From the NCBI GenBank assembly GCA_963732005.1, contig CAVSXT010000004.1:1302001-1366000 (forward strand): DNA of 64,000 bases. The letters run 5' to 3'. The position numbers and the translations under genes are program-made. The notes beneath the pieces were generated by a model. That model saw only the letters and a list, made by a program, of their open reading frames with translations. It did not search any database and was not told the DNA's origin. Positions within the stretch are counted from its first letter, which is position 1. Each line of letters starts with the position of its first letter. The stretch is from JASLEW01 sp963732005. GTDB lineage: Bacteria; Acidobacteriota; Thermoanaerobaculia; Multivoradales; UBA5704. This document shows, in pieces, positions 1 through 8,473 of this stretch.

Positions 1-485
1 GGCGGATGCGACAGAGCTTGGTCAAGAACTGCGCTGACTTGGCCCGGCAGGGCGCAATCCGCACGTCTTTACCGTCCGTGCAGTAGTAGGACGACCTTAG
101 TTTGAGCCCGACTTATAACGGCGCAACACTTCCAACGCCCATTCCGGTAGCCGGAGAGCCTGGAATTGAATCTCCGGCAAGGAGCACTACCGCATCCGGG
201 GTAGTGTCCTACTAGGACACTACCGCATCCGGCCGCGCCTTGCCCCGGCGCGAAAGCCGGTGCTATCCTGGTTTCGTTGCCACGCATGCACGCCGCCCTG
301 CACTTGCCGCCCCCGCCTGTCCGCCCCCGCCGCGGCGAGGTCAAGCCGGGGCGCAGCCAGGAGGCGGCAGCGCGGTGACACGCCCTCTGCCGCTCCCCCT
401 CCGCCGCTCCCCAGCTGCACCCCTACCGCCGGTCCATTCGGGACGTCCCGGGTGGGCGTCCACTCAGCCAAAGGAGGTCCGAGAC
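1..485. other. Non-coding leader region with hairpins
   Basis: No convincing gene is seen here. The ORFs that cross it have no homology that I recognise and overlap each other on both strands. The stretch holds a stem of 7 bp (151-157 with 171-177), a perfect 12-bp-arm palindrome (200-224) and a duplicated 15-mer around it. It ends with a strong ribosome binding site (AAAGGAGG near 470) for the DUF465 gene. Confidence 0.5.
185..233. repeat. Perfect palindrome flanked by a direct repeat
   Basis: GGTAGTGTCCTA (200-211) is mirrored by TAGGACACTACC (213-224) around one central base. The 15-mer CACTACCGCATCCGG occurs at 185-199 and again at 219-233, so the right copy overlaps the right arm. This could be a REP-like element, an operator or a terminator. 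A partly similar GGGTAG/CTACCC hairpin lies at 9225-9254. No T-run follows it. Confidence 0.6.
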
Positions 486-719
486 ATGTCGAATCGGGAC
501 GAGCTGAAAGCCGAGCTGATCGAGACAGACGAGCAGTTCCGCCGCCTGTACGAGGAGCACCGCGAGTACGAGCGGCGGCTTTCCGAGCTCAATCAGAAGA
601 CCTTGCCGTCCCAGGATGACGAGATCGAGGAAAAGAAGATCAAGCTGCACAAGCTGGCGCTGAAGGACCGCATGGAGGAGCTGCTCCGCGCCCACCGCGA
701 GGCGCGCGTCTCCGTCTGA
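486..719 (+). CDS. DUF465 (YdcH-like) small coiled-coil protein
   Basis: A 77-residue, highly charged, all-helical protein. The pattern of a short helix, a linker with NQKTLPSQDDEIEEKKIKLHK, then a second basic helix ending in LLRAHRE is typical of the DUF465/YdcH family, small cytoplasmic proteins of unknown role. I chose the ATG at 486 because AAAGGAGG lies at correct spacing just upstream; the longer frame opening at 240 adds a Pro/Arg-rich leader unlike the family. Length fits the family (about 70-80 residues). It is alone, followed by a repeat tract and then the phospholipid operon, so no function can be taken from context. Confidence 0.85.
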   Translation: MSNRDELKAELIETDEQFRRLYEEHREYERRLSELNQKTLPSQDDEIEEKKIKLHKLALKDRMEELLRAHREARVSV

Positions 720-813
720 CCGCGCCCCGCCGGCCACAGTCCGCGCACGTTCACCTGCCCGGAAGAGGCCGCCACCGCGCTGCTACCGTCTGATGCTCCG
801 ATCCCTGTGCCAG

Positions 814-1030
814 GGCACCGCCGCCCGCAGCTGTCTGGACGCCGCCGTCCGCGGCGGCCAGGACGCCGCCGTCCGCGGCGGTCAGGGCGCCGCCGTCCGC
901 GGCGGTCTGGGCGCCGCCGTCCGCGGCGGCCAGGACGCCGCCGTCCGCAACTGTCTGGACGCCGCCGTTCGCGGCGGCCAGGGCGCCGCCGTCCGCAACT
1001 GTCTGGACGCAGTTCGCGGCGGCCACCGCC
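814..1030. repeat. 24-bp GC-rich tandem repeat, about 9 units
   Basis: Units begin at 814, 838, 862, 886, 910, 934, 958, 982 and 1006 (the last is decayed). The core reads GACGCCGCCGTCCGCGGCGG followed by CCAG, and can fold into a GCCGCC/GGCGGC hairpin. Two unit endings alternate, GGCGGCCAG-like and AACTGTCTG-like. Because 24 is divisible by three, all frames stay open and produce spurious repetitive ORFs on both strands. The array stops at the psd start codon (1032), so it occupies the psd leader. Confidence 0.9.
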
Positions 1031-1031
1031 G

Positions 1032-1754
1032 ATGAGCTTCGCCAGAGAGAGCTGGCCGTTCGTCGCGCCGTTCGCGCTGCTGGCCGCGATCGCCATCTTC
1101 GCCGGCCGGCCGCTGTGGGCCCTGGCCGCCGGCATTGCCGGGCTCGGCGTGCTCGCCTTCTTCCGCGACCCGGCGCGCCGCTTCACCGGCGCGCCGGAGA
1201 TCGTGCTGGCGCCGGCCGCCGGGCTGGTCACCCTCGTCGACGCCGTCGAGGACCCAGAGCTGGGACCGGGACCCTGGCAGCGCATCGTCACCTTCCTTTC
1301 CGTCTTCGACGTGCACGTCCAGAAGGTGCCGGCCGGCGGCGAGGTGATCGCTTCGAGCTTCGCCGCCGGCAGGAAGGTGGCGGCCTTCCGCGCCGATGCC
1401 GGCCAGGTCAACGAGCAGCATCTGACCGTCATCCGCCGCCCCGGCGGCGACCTCATCGGCGTCCGCCAGATCGCCGGCCTGCTGGCGCGGCGGGTGGTCT
1501 GCTACCTGGCGGCCGGCGATCGCATCGAGCGCGGCCAGCCGCTCGGCCTGATCAAGTTCGGCTCGCGGGTCGACCTGCTGTTGCCGGCCGGCTACCAGGT
1601 GCTGGTGAAGCGAGGCGACCGCCTGCGCAACGGCCTCACCCCGGTCGCCGTGCCGGCCGCCGTCCCGGCCGCGCCTCCGGACCCGGCACCGGTTCCTGCT
1701 CCGGCCGCAGGGCCGGGCGCGGCGGCGGCCGGCGCCGCGAGAGACCGGCCATGA
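1032..1754 (+). CDS. psd: Phosphatidylserine decarboxylase, short (proenzyme) form
   Basis: Converts phosphatidylserine to phosphatidylethanolamine at the inner membrane. The 240-residue product has an N-terminal hydrophobic segment (about 9-42), the FFRDP motif (43-47), VFDVHVQKVP (91-100) and NEQH (127-130). It has the self-cleavage motif FGSRVD with Gly177-Ser178; cleavage there would create the pyruvoyl cofactor on Ser178. The Ala/Pro-rich tail (from about 208) is extra. The ATG at 1032 gives the usual N-terminus; the open frame from 807 only translates the upstream tandem repeat. The stop overlaps the start of pssA (ATGA at 1751-1754), so the two enzymes that make phosphatidylethanolamine from CDP-diacylglycerol and serine are translationally coupled. 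Confidence 0.93.
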   Translation: MSFARESWPFVAPFALLAAIAIFAGRPLWALAAGIAGLGVLAFFRDPARRFTGAPEIVLAPAAGLVTLVDAVEDPELGPGPWQRIVTFLSVFDVHVQKVPAGGEVIASSFAAGRKVAAFRADAGQVNEQHLTVIRRPGGDLIGVRQIAGLLARRVVCYLAAGDRIERGQPLGLIKFGSRVDLLLPAGYQVLVKRGDRLRNGLTPVAVPAAVPAAPPDPAPVPAPAAGPGAAAAGAARDRP

Positions 1755-2614
1755 GCCCTGGCACCGAGAGCTCCGAGACCACCCGGCCCCGCCTGTCGCG
1801 GCGACTGCGGCGCGGCGCCTACCTGCTGCCGAGCCTGTTCACCATCGGCAACATCCTGCTCGGCTTCTACGCCCTCAAGTGCGGCCTCGACGGCGACTTC
1901 CAGCGGGCGGCACTGATGGTGTTCGTGGCTGCCATCACCGACAGCCTGGACGGGCGCATCGCGCGTATGACCGGCACCGAGACCGAGTTCGGCAAGGAGT
2001 TCGATTCGCTCGCCGACGTCATCACCTTCGGGGTCACGCCGGCGCTGCTCGCCTACCTCTGGGGGATCCGAGACCTGGCGCCGCGCGCCTGGCTGGTGCC
2101 GCTGTTCTACGTCGTCGCCACGGCCAGCCGGTTGGCGCGGTTCAACGTGCAGGTCAAGGCGGTCGACAGCCGCTATTTCGTCGGACTGCCGGCGCCGGCG
2201 GCGGCGGGAGCGATCTGCTCGCTGCTCTTCTTCGCTCCCGATCCCGCCTGGCGCGACTGGTTGCAGGCGCTGATGGTGGTGTCGCTGCTGCTGATCGGCG
2301 CCCTGATGGTCTCCACCTTCCGCTATTACGCTTTCAAGAAGCTCGACCTGCGGCGGCGCTGGAGCTATCGCGCCGCACTGCCGCTGGCGCTCATCGTGGT
2401 GGTGGTGTTCTACCTCCCGCAGGCCACCTTCCTGGCCATCGCCGTGCTCTACACGCTGTCGGCGCCGGTCGGCTTCCTCTGGAACAAGCTGCCGCGCCAC
2501 CGGCCCGCGACGGCGCCGGCGCCGGGATCGCCGCCGCCGGTTCCGGCGATACCGCCAAGCCCGCTGCCGGAAGACCCGCCGCCATCGCCGCGCCAGGAGG
2601 ACGGACGGAGTTGA
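1751..2614 (+). CDS. pssA: CDP-diacylglycerol-serine O-phosphatidyltransferase
   Basis: Integral membrane enzyme that joins serine to CDP-diacylglycerol, supplying the substrate of the Psd encoded just upstream. The CDP-alcohol phosphatidyltransferase signature is complete: D64, D67-G, A71-R72, G81, D85 and D89 in the stretch DSLDGRIAR to FDSLAD. About six to eight hydrophobic segments follow. The 287-residue length includes a Pro-rich C-terminal tail (from about residue 250) that looks dispensable. The start overlaps the psd stop by 4 bp, and the stop overlaps the TTG start of the next gene by 4 bp. This is a tight three-gene operon. Confidence 0.93.
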   Translation: MSPGTESSETTRPRLSRRLRRGAYLLPSLFTIGNILLGFYALKCGLDGDFQRAALMVFVAAITDSLDGRIARMTGTETEFGKEFDSLADVITFGVTPALLAYLWGIRDLAPRAWLVPLFYVVATASRLARFNVQVKAVDSRYFVGLPAPAAAGAICSLLFFAPDPAWRDWLQALMVVSLLLIGALMVSTFRYYAFKKLDLRRRWSYRAALPLALIVVVVFYLPQATFLAIAVLYTLSAPVGFLWNKLPRHRPATAPAPGSPPPVPAIPPSPLPEDPPPSPRQEDGRS

Positions 2615-3576
2615 GCATCCTGGCCATTGTTCACCCCAACAACCTGTTGGGCAAGGAGCTGCGCGAGACCCTCGGCCGCGGCGGCGTCGGCCCGTCCTGG
2701 CAGGAGGTGCGCCTGCTGTCGACGGTCGAGTCGGACATCGGCACTCTCACCGAGACCGGAGGCGCCGCGGCGATCGTGCAGCGATACGAGGCGGACAGCC
2801 TGGATGGCGTCGCCCTGGCCTTTTTTTGCGGCCCGATCGCCGCCAACCGCCCCCTGCTGGCCGAGCTGCCGCCGGAGGTGACCGCGGTGGTGCTGTCGCC
2901 CGACGCCACCCTTGCCGACGGGCATCCGGTGGTGGCCGGGATCAACACCCGCCCCAGCGACACCGCCAACGGCGGGTCCACCGTCCTGCTGTCGCCCCAT
3001 CCGGCAGCGGTGCTGCTCGCCCATCTCCTCCACCCGCTGGCGGCCTTCGAGCCGCGAGCGGCGGTGGCGACGCTGATCCTGCCGGCTTCGCTCCACGACG
3101 ACGCCGGCGTCGAGGAACTGGTCGAGCAGGCGCGGCACATCGTCGCCATGACGCCGCGGCGGCGCTCGCAGGTGTTCGGCGCCCAGCTCGCCTTCAACCT
3201 GCTTCCCGCCGCCCGCGCCGAGGAGACGGTGGCGACGATCGCAGCGGCGGTCGCGGCGGTGCTGCCGCCACCGGTGCCGCTGTCGATCCAGCTGATCCAG
3301 GGTGGGATCTTCCACTGCCTGGCGCTCGGCCTGCACCTGCAAGGCGCCGCCGGAGTCGGCCCGCAGGCGGCCCGCAAGGCGCTCGCCGCCAGCCCCTTCG
3401 TCGAGCTGGCCGAGGACTCCCGTCACCTGGGGCCCATCGCGGCGGCGGCGAGCGAGAAGGTGCTGGTCGGCGCCGTGCGCAAGGATGAGGCCGGGATCTG
3501 GATCTGGGCGGTGATGGACAACCTGACCCGCGGCGGCGCCGTCAACGCGCTCGAGATCGCGGCGGCGGTGCACTGA
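2611..3576 (+). CDS. Aspartate-semialdehyde dehydrogenase-like (USG-1) paralogue
   Basis: The 321-residue product has the fold layout of aspartate-semialdehyde dehydrogenase: an N-terminal nucleotide-binding half (ILAIVHPNNLLGKELRETL) and a C-terminal dimerisation half with QVFGAQLAFNLLPA and VPLSIQLIQGGIFHC. The catalytic cysteine normally found in a PNC-type motif is absent; the matching stretch reads LSPHPAAV (around 2991-3014). It therefore resembles the USG-1 group of presumed non-catalytic paralogues. The TTG start at 2611 overlaps the pssA stop and follows AGGAGG (about 2596). Why a USG-1-like protein should be coupled to phospholipid synthesis is unknown. Confidence 0.75.
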   Translation: MSILAIVHPNNLLGKELRETLGRGGVGPSWQEVRLLSTVESDIGTLTETGGAAAIVQRYEADSLDGVALAFFCGPIAANRPLLAELPPEVTAVVLSPDATLADGHPVVAGINTRPSDTANGGSTVLLSPHPAAVLLAHLLHPLAAFEPRAAVATLILPASLHDDAGVEELVEQARHIVAMTPRRRSQVFGAQLAFNLLPAARAEETVATIAAAVAAVLPPPVPLSIQLIQGGIFHCLALGLHLQGAAGVGPQAARKALAASPFVELAEDSRHLGPIAAAASEKVLVGAVRKDEAGIWIWAVMDNLTRGGAVNALEIAAAVH

Positions 3577-3603
3577 GGCAGTCGGCGACGGCGGCGGCGG
3601 CTT

Positions 3604-3609
3604 TATACT
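3604..3609 (+). promoter_or_regulatory. Candidate -10 element for msrA
   Basis: TATACT stands out in GC-rich sequence, 57 bases ahead of the chosen msrA start. It also argues against the in-frame ATG at 3612, which would sit at the transcription start. No clear -35 element is seen. Confidence 0.4.
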
Positions 3610-3665
3610 GGATGGGCGGCGCGCCGGCGCGCCCAACCTTCGGCAGCAAGCCAGGAGCGACGATC

Positions 3666-4139
3666 ATGGAAAAGGCCACCTTCGCGGCGGGCTGTTTCTG
3701 GGGAGTCGAGGCGGCGTTCCGGAACCTCCCCGGCGTCGTCGCCACCACCGTCGGATACTCGGGCGGCAGCTTCCCCAACCCGACCTATCACGACGTCTGC
3801 ACCGGCCGCACCGGCCATGCCGAGGCGGTGGAGGTGGAGTTCGATCCGGCGCGGGTCACCTACCAGGAGCTATTGCGGGCGTTCTGGGAGAACCACGATC
3901 CGACGACCCTCAACCGCCAGGGCCCCGACCACGGCACGCAGTACCGCTCGGCGATCTTCTTCCATTCCCCCGATCAGGAGGCGGCGGCGCTCGCCTCCAA
4001 GCAGCAGCTCGAACGCGCCGGGACCTTCAAGCGCCCGATCGTTACCGAGATCACCCCTGCCTCGGCTTTCTACCGCGCCGAGGAGTATCACCAGCAGTAC
4101 CTCGAAAAGCGCGGCCAGGCGACCTGCCGCATCAGCTGA
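3666..4139 (+). CDS. msrA: Peptide-methionine (S)-S-oxide reductase MsrA
   Basis: Repairs oxidised methionine (S-sulfoxide) in proteins. The 157-residue product has the active-site motif GCFWG with Cys10, then GYSGG, TGHAEAVEV, the NHDPTT region and the GTQYRS motif, and ends with a YHQQYLEKR segment. A C-terminal Cys (in QATCRIS) could be the resolving cysteine. The ATG at 3666 is preceded by AGGAGC; an upstream in-frame ATG at 3612 would add an unrelated leader and lies at a probable promoter. The gene is monocistronic, with its own -10 candidate. Confidence 0.93.
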   Translation: MEKATFAAGCFWGVEAAFRNLPGVVATTVGYSGGSFPNPTYHDVCTGRTGHAEAVEVEFDPARVTYQELLRAFWENHDPTTLNRQGPDHGTQYRSAIFFHSPDQEAAALASKQQLERAGTFKRPIVTEITPASAFYRAEEYHQQYLEKRGQATCRIS

Positions 4140-4274
4140 CCGTCAGGCTGCCGGATCGCGCCCGCTTTTCCTCGACCCCTCACCACCCTCTCGCACCGCC
4201 GGTCCCATCCTGGCGCGCCCGCCCCGCGGCGGCGCGGCGGCGGCCTGGTGTCCCGGACGCTAGCGCTTTTGCGA

Positions 4275-4280
4275 TAGAAT
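4275..4280 (+). promoter_or_regulatory. Candidate -10 element for the DUF3857 gene pair
   Basis: TAGAAT in an AT-rich patch about 50 bases upstream of the start at 4329. GGAGGG lies at 4315-4320 as the ribosome binding site. Confidence 0.4.
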
Positions 4281-4328
4281 CAAACCTCAGCCTGGCTCTG
4301 CTGTTTTCGCATCCGGAGGGCGACGACC

Positions 4329-6335
4329 ATGGTTCATCGCTGTCTGCGCGCCGCCGCGCCCGCCCTGCTCGCCCTGGCCCTTGCCGGCCGGGCCACTGCC
4401 GAGGCCTTCCCGCCGATCACCGCGGAAGAGCGCTCGCTAACCGCGGTGGCGGGTCAGCCAAACGCGCCCGCGGTCGTGCTCTTCCGCACCGGCGAGCTGC
4501 GACTGATGGACCCCTCGCGTCAGGACGTGTCCTCGCAGCTGGTGGTGCACGAGCGGCTCAAGATCCTCACCGCGGCAGGCAAGGACCGCGGTGACGTGCA
4601 AGTCGCTCACAGCGGCAGCTTCCGGCTGCAGAGCTTCGCCGGGCGCACCGTGTTGCCCGACGGCACCATCGTGCCGCTGCCGGCGGATGCCACCTTCAAG
4701 CGCACCACGTCGCGCTCGCGGCGTTACTACGTCACGGCTGTGGCCTTCCCGGCCGTCCAGGTGGGTGCCATCCTGGATTTCCAGTACACGGTGCGCTGGG
4801 ACTCGATCATCTTTCTCGATCCCTGGTTCTTCCAGGACCGCGTGCCGGTGCTGCACTCGGAGATCGTCTACGAGGTCCCCACCGGGCTGCAGGCCTCGGT
4901 GTGGCGGAGCGACCCGATGCGCGCCGGCATCCAGTCCGACAGCGAGCGGAGCCCGGCCCGCACGCGGCTGCGGGTCTGGGCGGACCACCTGCCGCCGGTG
5001 CCGGAGGAAGCCTACGGCGGGCCGTTCGCGGACATGTCGGCGCAGGTGATGATGATCCCCACCGCCTTCATCACCAGCGACGTGCTGGAGCGGCTCTTCG
5101 AGAGCTGGCCGGCCACCTGCCAGTGGTTCTACGAGCAGTTCTACGAGGAGGCATTGCGCAAGGACGGCGCCGCGGCGCGCACCGCCCGGGACCTCGGGGC
5201 CCGCGTGGCGGTGGCGCCGCCACCGGCCGTCCCTGCGGCCTCGCCGGCGGCGGCCGCCGCCGCACCCGCCCAGAGCCTGAAGCGCCGGCAGGCCGCGGCG
5301 GTCTACGAGTTCGTCCGCGACGAGATCGGCACCGTCGAGGCCAACTACGTCTGGCTGCCCAGGTTCTCGACCGTCGGCGCGGTGCTCGCGGGCCGCCGCG
5401 GCGAGCCGGCCGAGAAGGCCCTGCTGTTGCAGGCCATGCTGTCCGCCCTGCGGATCGACTCCCGCCTGGTGTGGGCCGCCGACCGCGACAGCGGCGCCGT
5501 CGACATGCAGGTGCCCAATCCGGCGTGGTTCGACCGCGTGCTGGTGGCGGCGCAGATCGACGGCGAGCGCATTTTCCTCGATCCCACGGACCCCACGCTT
5601 GCGGCCGGCCACCTGGACCCGGGCTACGAGGGCACCAAGGCGCTCCTGTTCGACCGCAAGCAGCCCGAGATCATCACCCTTCCCGAGGCGCCCTTCAGCG
5701 ACAACGTGCGCCGTGCCCGGCTGGAGCTCGCGCTCGACGCCGGCGGGCGCGCCAGCGGCAGCGGCACGCTCATCCTGCTCGGCCAGTCCGCCAAGCGGCG
5801 CCTCCGCTGGCGGGGTGACGACGCCACGCCCGTTGCGGCTTGGGAGCATTGGCTGCGCGAGGAGTTCCCCGGCTTCGACGTCGGCGGCGTCGCCGTCGCC
5901 GAGGCGCTCGACGAGGCGCGGGTGACCGTCTCCTGGACCCTCTCACAGCACCCCGAGGAAGCCCTCGGCGATCAGGCGAGCCTGGTCGCCAGCCGCCCGC
6001 TCGGCCCGGTGAGGCAGATCCTTCCCGCCGGCGCCAAGCGCCTCTCGCCGGTGGTCTTCGACTTCGCCGAGCGCAGCGAGGTGGAGCTGACCCTGCGCTG
6101 GGCGGCGGGCTGGCAGCCGGACGCGCTGCCTCAGGCCGTGAGCCACCAGACCGCCGCCGGCGCGGTGGTCACCAGCGTCGATCTCGACGCCGCCGGCCGC
6201 ACCCTGACTTACCGGCGCCGCTTCGACACCAGCCGCCGCGACGCGACGACCGGCGCGCAGGTCAAGCAGCTGCGAGCGCTGTTCGAGGAGGCTCAGAGGA
6301 GCGATGCCCAGACGCTCGCCCTGTCGCGCCGCTAA
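4329..6335 (+). CDS. DUF3857/transglutaminase-like exported protein lacking the catalytic Cys and His
   Basis: A 668-residue protein with a cleavable-looking signal peptide (about 1-24, ending in ATAEA). It has an N-terminal DUF3857 beta domain (about 50-230), a transglutaminase-like core (about 320-430) and a C-terminal beta domain. In the family the core carries a GDCKDK-type Cys, an FDH-type His and a WLDPT-type Asp. Here the Cys motif reads GEPAEK (near 5403) and the His position reads FDRVLV, while FLDPTDP is kept. The active site is therefore probably dead. An Ala/Pro-rich insert (about 296-318) interrupts the chain. It overlaps the next gene, an intact paralogue, by 32 bp, suggesting that the two act as a pair in the periplasm. 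The substrate is unknown. Confidence 0.82.
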   Translation: MVHRCLRAAAPALLALALAGRATAEAFPPITAEERSLTAVAGQPNAPAVVLFRTGELRLMDPSRQDVSSQLVVHERLKILTAAGKDRGDVQVAHSGSFRLQSFAGRTVLPDGTIVPLPADATFKRTTSRSRRYYVTAVAFPAVQVGAILDFQYTVRWDSIIFLDPWFFQDRVPVLHSEIVYEVPTGLQASVWRSDPMRAGIQSDSERSPARTRLRVWADHLPPVPEEAYGGPFADMSAQVMMIPTAFITSDVLERLFESWPATCQWFYEQFYEEALRKDGAAARTARDLGARVAVAPPPAVPAASPAAAAAAPAQSLKRRQAAAVYEFVRDEIGTVEANYVWLPRFSTVGAVLAGRRGEPAEKALLLQAMLSALRIDSRLVWAADRDSGAVDMQVPNPAWFDRVLVAAQIDGERIFLDPTDPTLAAGHLDPGYEGTKALLFDRKQPEIITLPEAPFSDNVRRARLELALDAGGRASGSGTLILLGQSAKRRLRWRGDDATPVAAWEHWLREEFPGFDVGGVAVAEALDEARVTVSWTLSQHPEEALGDQASLVASRPLGPVRQILPAGAKRLSPVVFDFAERSEVELTLRWAAGWQPDALPQAVSHQTAAGAVVTSVDLDAAGRTLTYRRRFDTSRRDATTGAQVKQLRALFEEAQRSDAQTLALSRR

Positions 6336-8367
6336 CCGCACGCCGTCGCGGCCCCTGGCCCGCCTGCCGTTGCTGTTGGCCTCGCTGGCGCTCGCCGGCG
6401 CCGCCGCGCCGCTCACCGCCGCCACGGTGCTGAAGAAGAGCGTGGAGATCGACCTCCGCGCCGACGGCAGCGTCGCGGAGCACACCCGCGTCGAGGTACG
6501 GCTCGACGCCGCCGCCGACCTCGGCGTTTGGTCGCCCTACCCCATCGTCGTCGAGGAGCATCAGGAGCTGGCCAAGCTCGAGGCCTGGGTGCGCCGGCCG
6601 AACGGCGCCGTCGAGAAGCTGGGGCGGCAGGCCTTCGACACCGTCGACGTCGGCGGCGGCGAGACCATCCAGACCTCCGCCAAGGTGCGCCTGGTGCGGT
6701 TCCCCGAAGCCCCGCCGGGCGCGGTGCTGGGCATCGACTACCAGCGGATCGACCATCCCTACTTCCCGACCGGCTTCCTGGTCTTCGCCAGCCACGACGC
6801 CCCGATCGCGCAGCTGGAAGTCCGCGTCCGCGGCGGCGGCGCCGCCTGGCGCTGGGCGATCTCCGGGCCGGCAGCGGGGCTCGAGATCCACGAGGCGCCG
6901 GGCGAGGTGTGGATCACCGCCGTCAACCTGCCGGCCCCCGCCCGGCTCGAGGACGCGCCCGACGAGCTGCGGGAGGGGCCGGTGCTGCGCTACGGCTGGC
7001 GGGAGGCGGCGACCTGGGCGGCGGTCGGCGCCTGGTACGACCGGATCTCTCGCGACCTGCCGCGCGGCCGCGACGAGGTGCGCCAGGCCTCGCGCCGCAT
7101 CGTCGCGGCCGCCGGCACCGCCGGCGACGGCGGCTCCGGAGACGGCGGCCGCCCCGGCGACGGCGGTGATGGACACGCCGACGGCGAGGGACACGCCGGC
7201 GGCGACGAGGGCGCCGCGCGCCGCCGCCGGGCGCTCGAGGACGTCCTCGCCTTCCTGCGCCACGAGGTGCGCTACGTGGCGGTCGAGGTGGGGGTCGGCG
7301 GCTACCGGCCGGCGGCGCCGCACGAGACCCTGGCGCGGCGCTGGGGCGACTGCAAAGGCAAGGTCGCGCTGCTGCTCGACCTGCTCGCGGCGGCCGGCAT
7401 CGAGGCCTATCCGGCCCTGGTGCTGGCGGCGCCCGAGGACCGTATCGACGCGGATTTCCCGTCGCCTTTCTACTTCGACCACATGATCGCCGTCCTGCCC
7501 GCCGCCGGTCTGGCCACCACGTCCGAGGACCCAGTCGCCGGCGGTTACCTGTTCGTCGATCCGACGCAGTCGCACGGCGGCGCCGCCTGGCTGCATCCGG
7601 CGGTCCAGGACCAGTGGGCGCTGGTGCTGCGCGGCGAGCGCAGCGCCCTGGTGCGGAGCCCGCTGCGGCCAGAGCTCGAGACCGAGCGGCTCACCGTCGA
7701 GCTGGCGGTCCGCCCGGACGGCGGCGCCGCCGGCCAGCTTCGCCTCGAGCTGCGCGGCGGCGCGGCGGCGGCAGGGATCGAACGCCGCGCCGAGGAGCGC
7801 CCCGAGGCGACCGATGCCGAGGCTCGCCGGCTGATCGGGGCCCTGCTGCCGGGGGCCGAGGTCTCGGCACCGCGCTGGCAGCCCGACCGCGACACCGGGG
7901 TGCCGGAGGCCACCCTCACCGCCACCGTGGCGCTGCCGTCGCTGATGGCGTCGAGCGCAGCGCCTGGGCCGGAACCTGCCGGGACGGCAGTGGGGGCTCC
8001 CGCCGGCGCGGCGCACTCGCTGCACTGGCTGGCCCTGTCGGGGCCGCGAGCAGCCCCGCCGCCCGGCCTGCTGCGCGACCGGTCGGTGCCGGTGGTGCTG
8101 CGCCCCGGAATCGAGGAGGTCGCCTGGCACCTCGCCCTGCCCGCCGGCTGGTGCCCCGAGCAGGCCTCCACCTCCGGCGTCGACAACGCGGCCGGCTCCT
8201 TTCGGCAGTCCCTCACCTGCGCCGGCGACCGACTCACCGTCGACCGCCGCACCGACCTTCGCCAGCGCTGGATCGACCCGGCCCAGCTGCCGGCGCTGGC
8301 GGAGCTGGCCCTCGCCGAACATCGCGCCGCCGCTCGCCGCCTGCGCCTCGACCGCCTCCGCGACTAG
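6304..8367 (+). CDS. DUF3857/transglutaminase-like exported protein with intact triad
   Basis: The second member of the pair, 687 residues, with an N-terminal hydrophobic signal (about 18-40). The DUF3857 region is followed by a transglutaminase-like core. There the nucleophile lies in RRWGDCKGK, the His in FDHMIAVL and the Asp in FVDPTQS, all in the expected order. Family members are thought to act on peptides in the periplasm, but no reaction has been fixed. A Gly/Asp/Arg-rich low-complexity stretch (about 270-310) sits in a loop before the core. The start at 6304 lies inside the previous gene, so translation is coupled. An active and a degenerate copy side by side resembles enzyme/pseudo-enzyme pairs. 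Confidence 0.83.
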   Translation: MPRRSPCRAANRTPSRPLARLPLLLASLALAGAAAPLTAATVLKKSVEIDLRADGSVAEHTRVEVRLDAAADLGVWSPYPIVVEEHQELAKLEAWVRRPNGAVEKLGRQAFDTVDVGGGETIQTSAKVRLVRFPEAPPGAVLGIDYQRIDHPYFPTGFLVFASHDAPIAQLEVRVRGGGAAWRWAISGPAAGLEIHEAPGEVWITAVNLPAPARLEDAPDELREGPVLRYGWREAATWAAVGAWYDRISRDLPRGRDEVRQASRRIVAAAGTAGDGGSGDGGRPGDGGDGHADGEGHAGGDEGAARRRRALEDVLAFLRHEVRYVAVEVGVGGYRPAAPHETLARRWGDCKGKVALLLDLLAAAGIEAYPALVLAAPEDRIDADFPSPFYFDHMIAVLPAAGLATTSEDPVAGGYLFVDPTQSHGGAAWLHPAVQDQWALVLRGERSALVRSPLRPELETERLTVELAVRPDGGAAGQLRLELRGGAAAAGIERRAEERPEATDAEARRLIGALLPGAEVSAPRWQPDRDTGVPEATLTATVALPSLMASSAAPGPEPAGTAVGAPAGAAHSLHWLALSGPRAAPPPGLLRDRSVPVVLRPGIEEVAWHLALPAGWCPEQASTSGVDNAAGSFRQSLTCAGDRLTVDRRTDLRQRWIDPAQLPALAELALAEHRAAARRLRLDRLRD

Positions 8368-8473
8368 CCCCGGCGGCGGCATGCGATATGCACCGCCGAT
8401 CCATGTCCGCGCCTTGACGGGCGACCCTCCGGCGCTGGAGGGCACGATGTCCAGGCCGCAAAGGAGATCGGCG

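Noticed and set aside
793..1035. ORF with eight-residue repeats (DAAVRGGQ)
   Set aside because: It only translates the 24-bp tandem repeat; all frames are open there because the period is divisible by three.
6262..8445. Minus-strand open frame of 727 codons
   Set aside because: Antisense to the DUF3857/transglutaminase gene with intact triad; the composition is typical of a GC-rich shadow frame.
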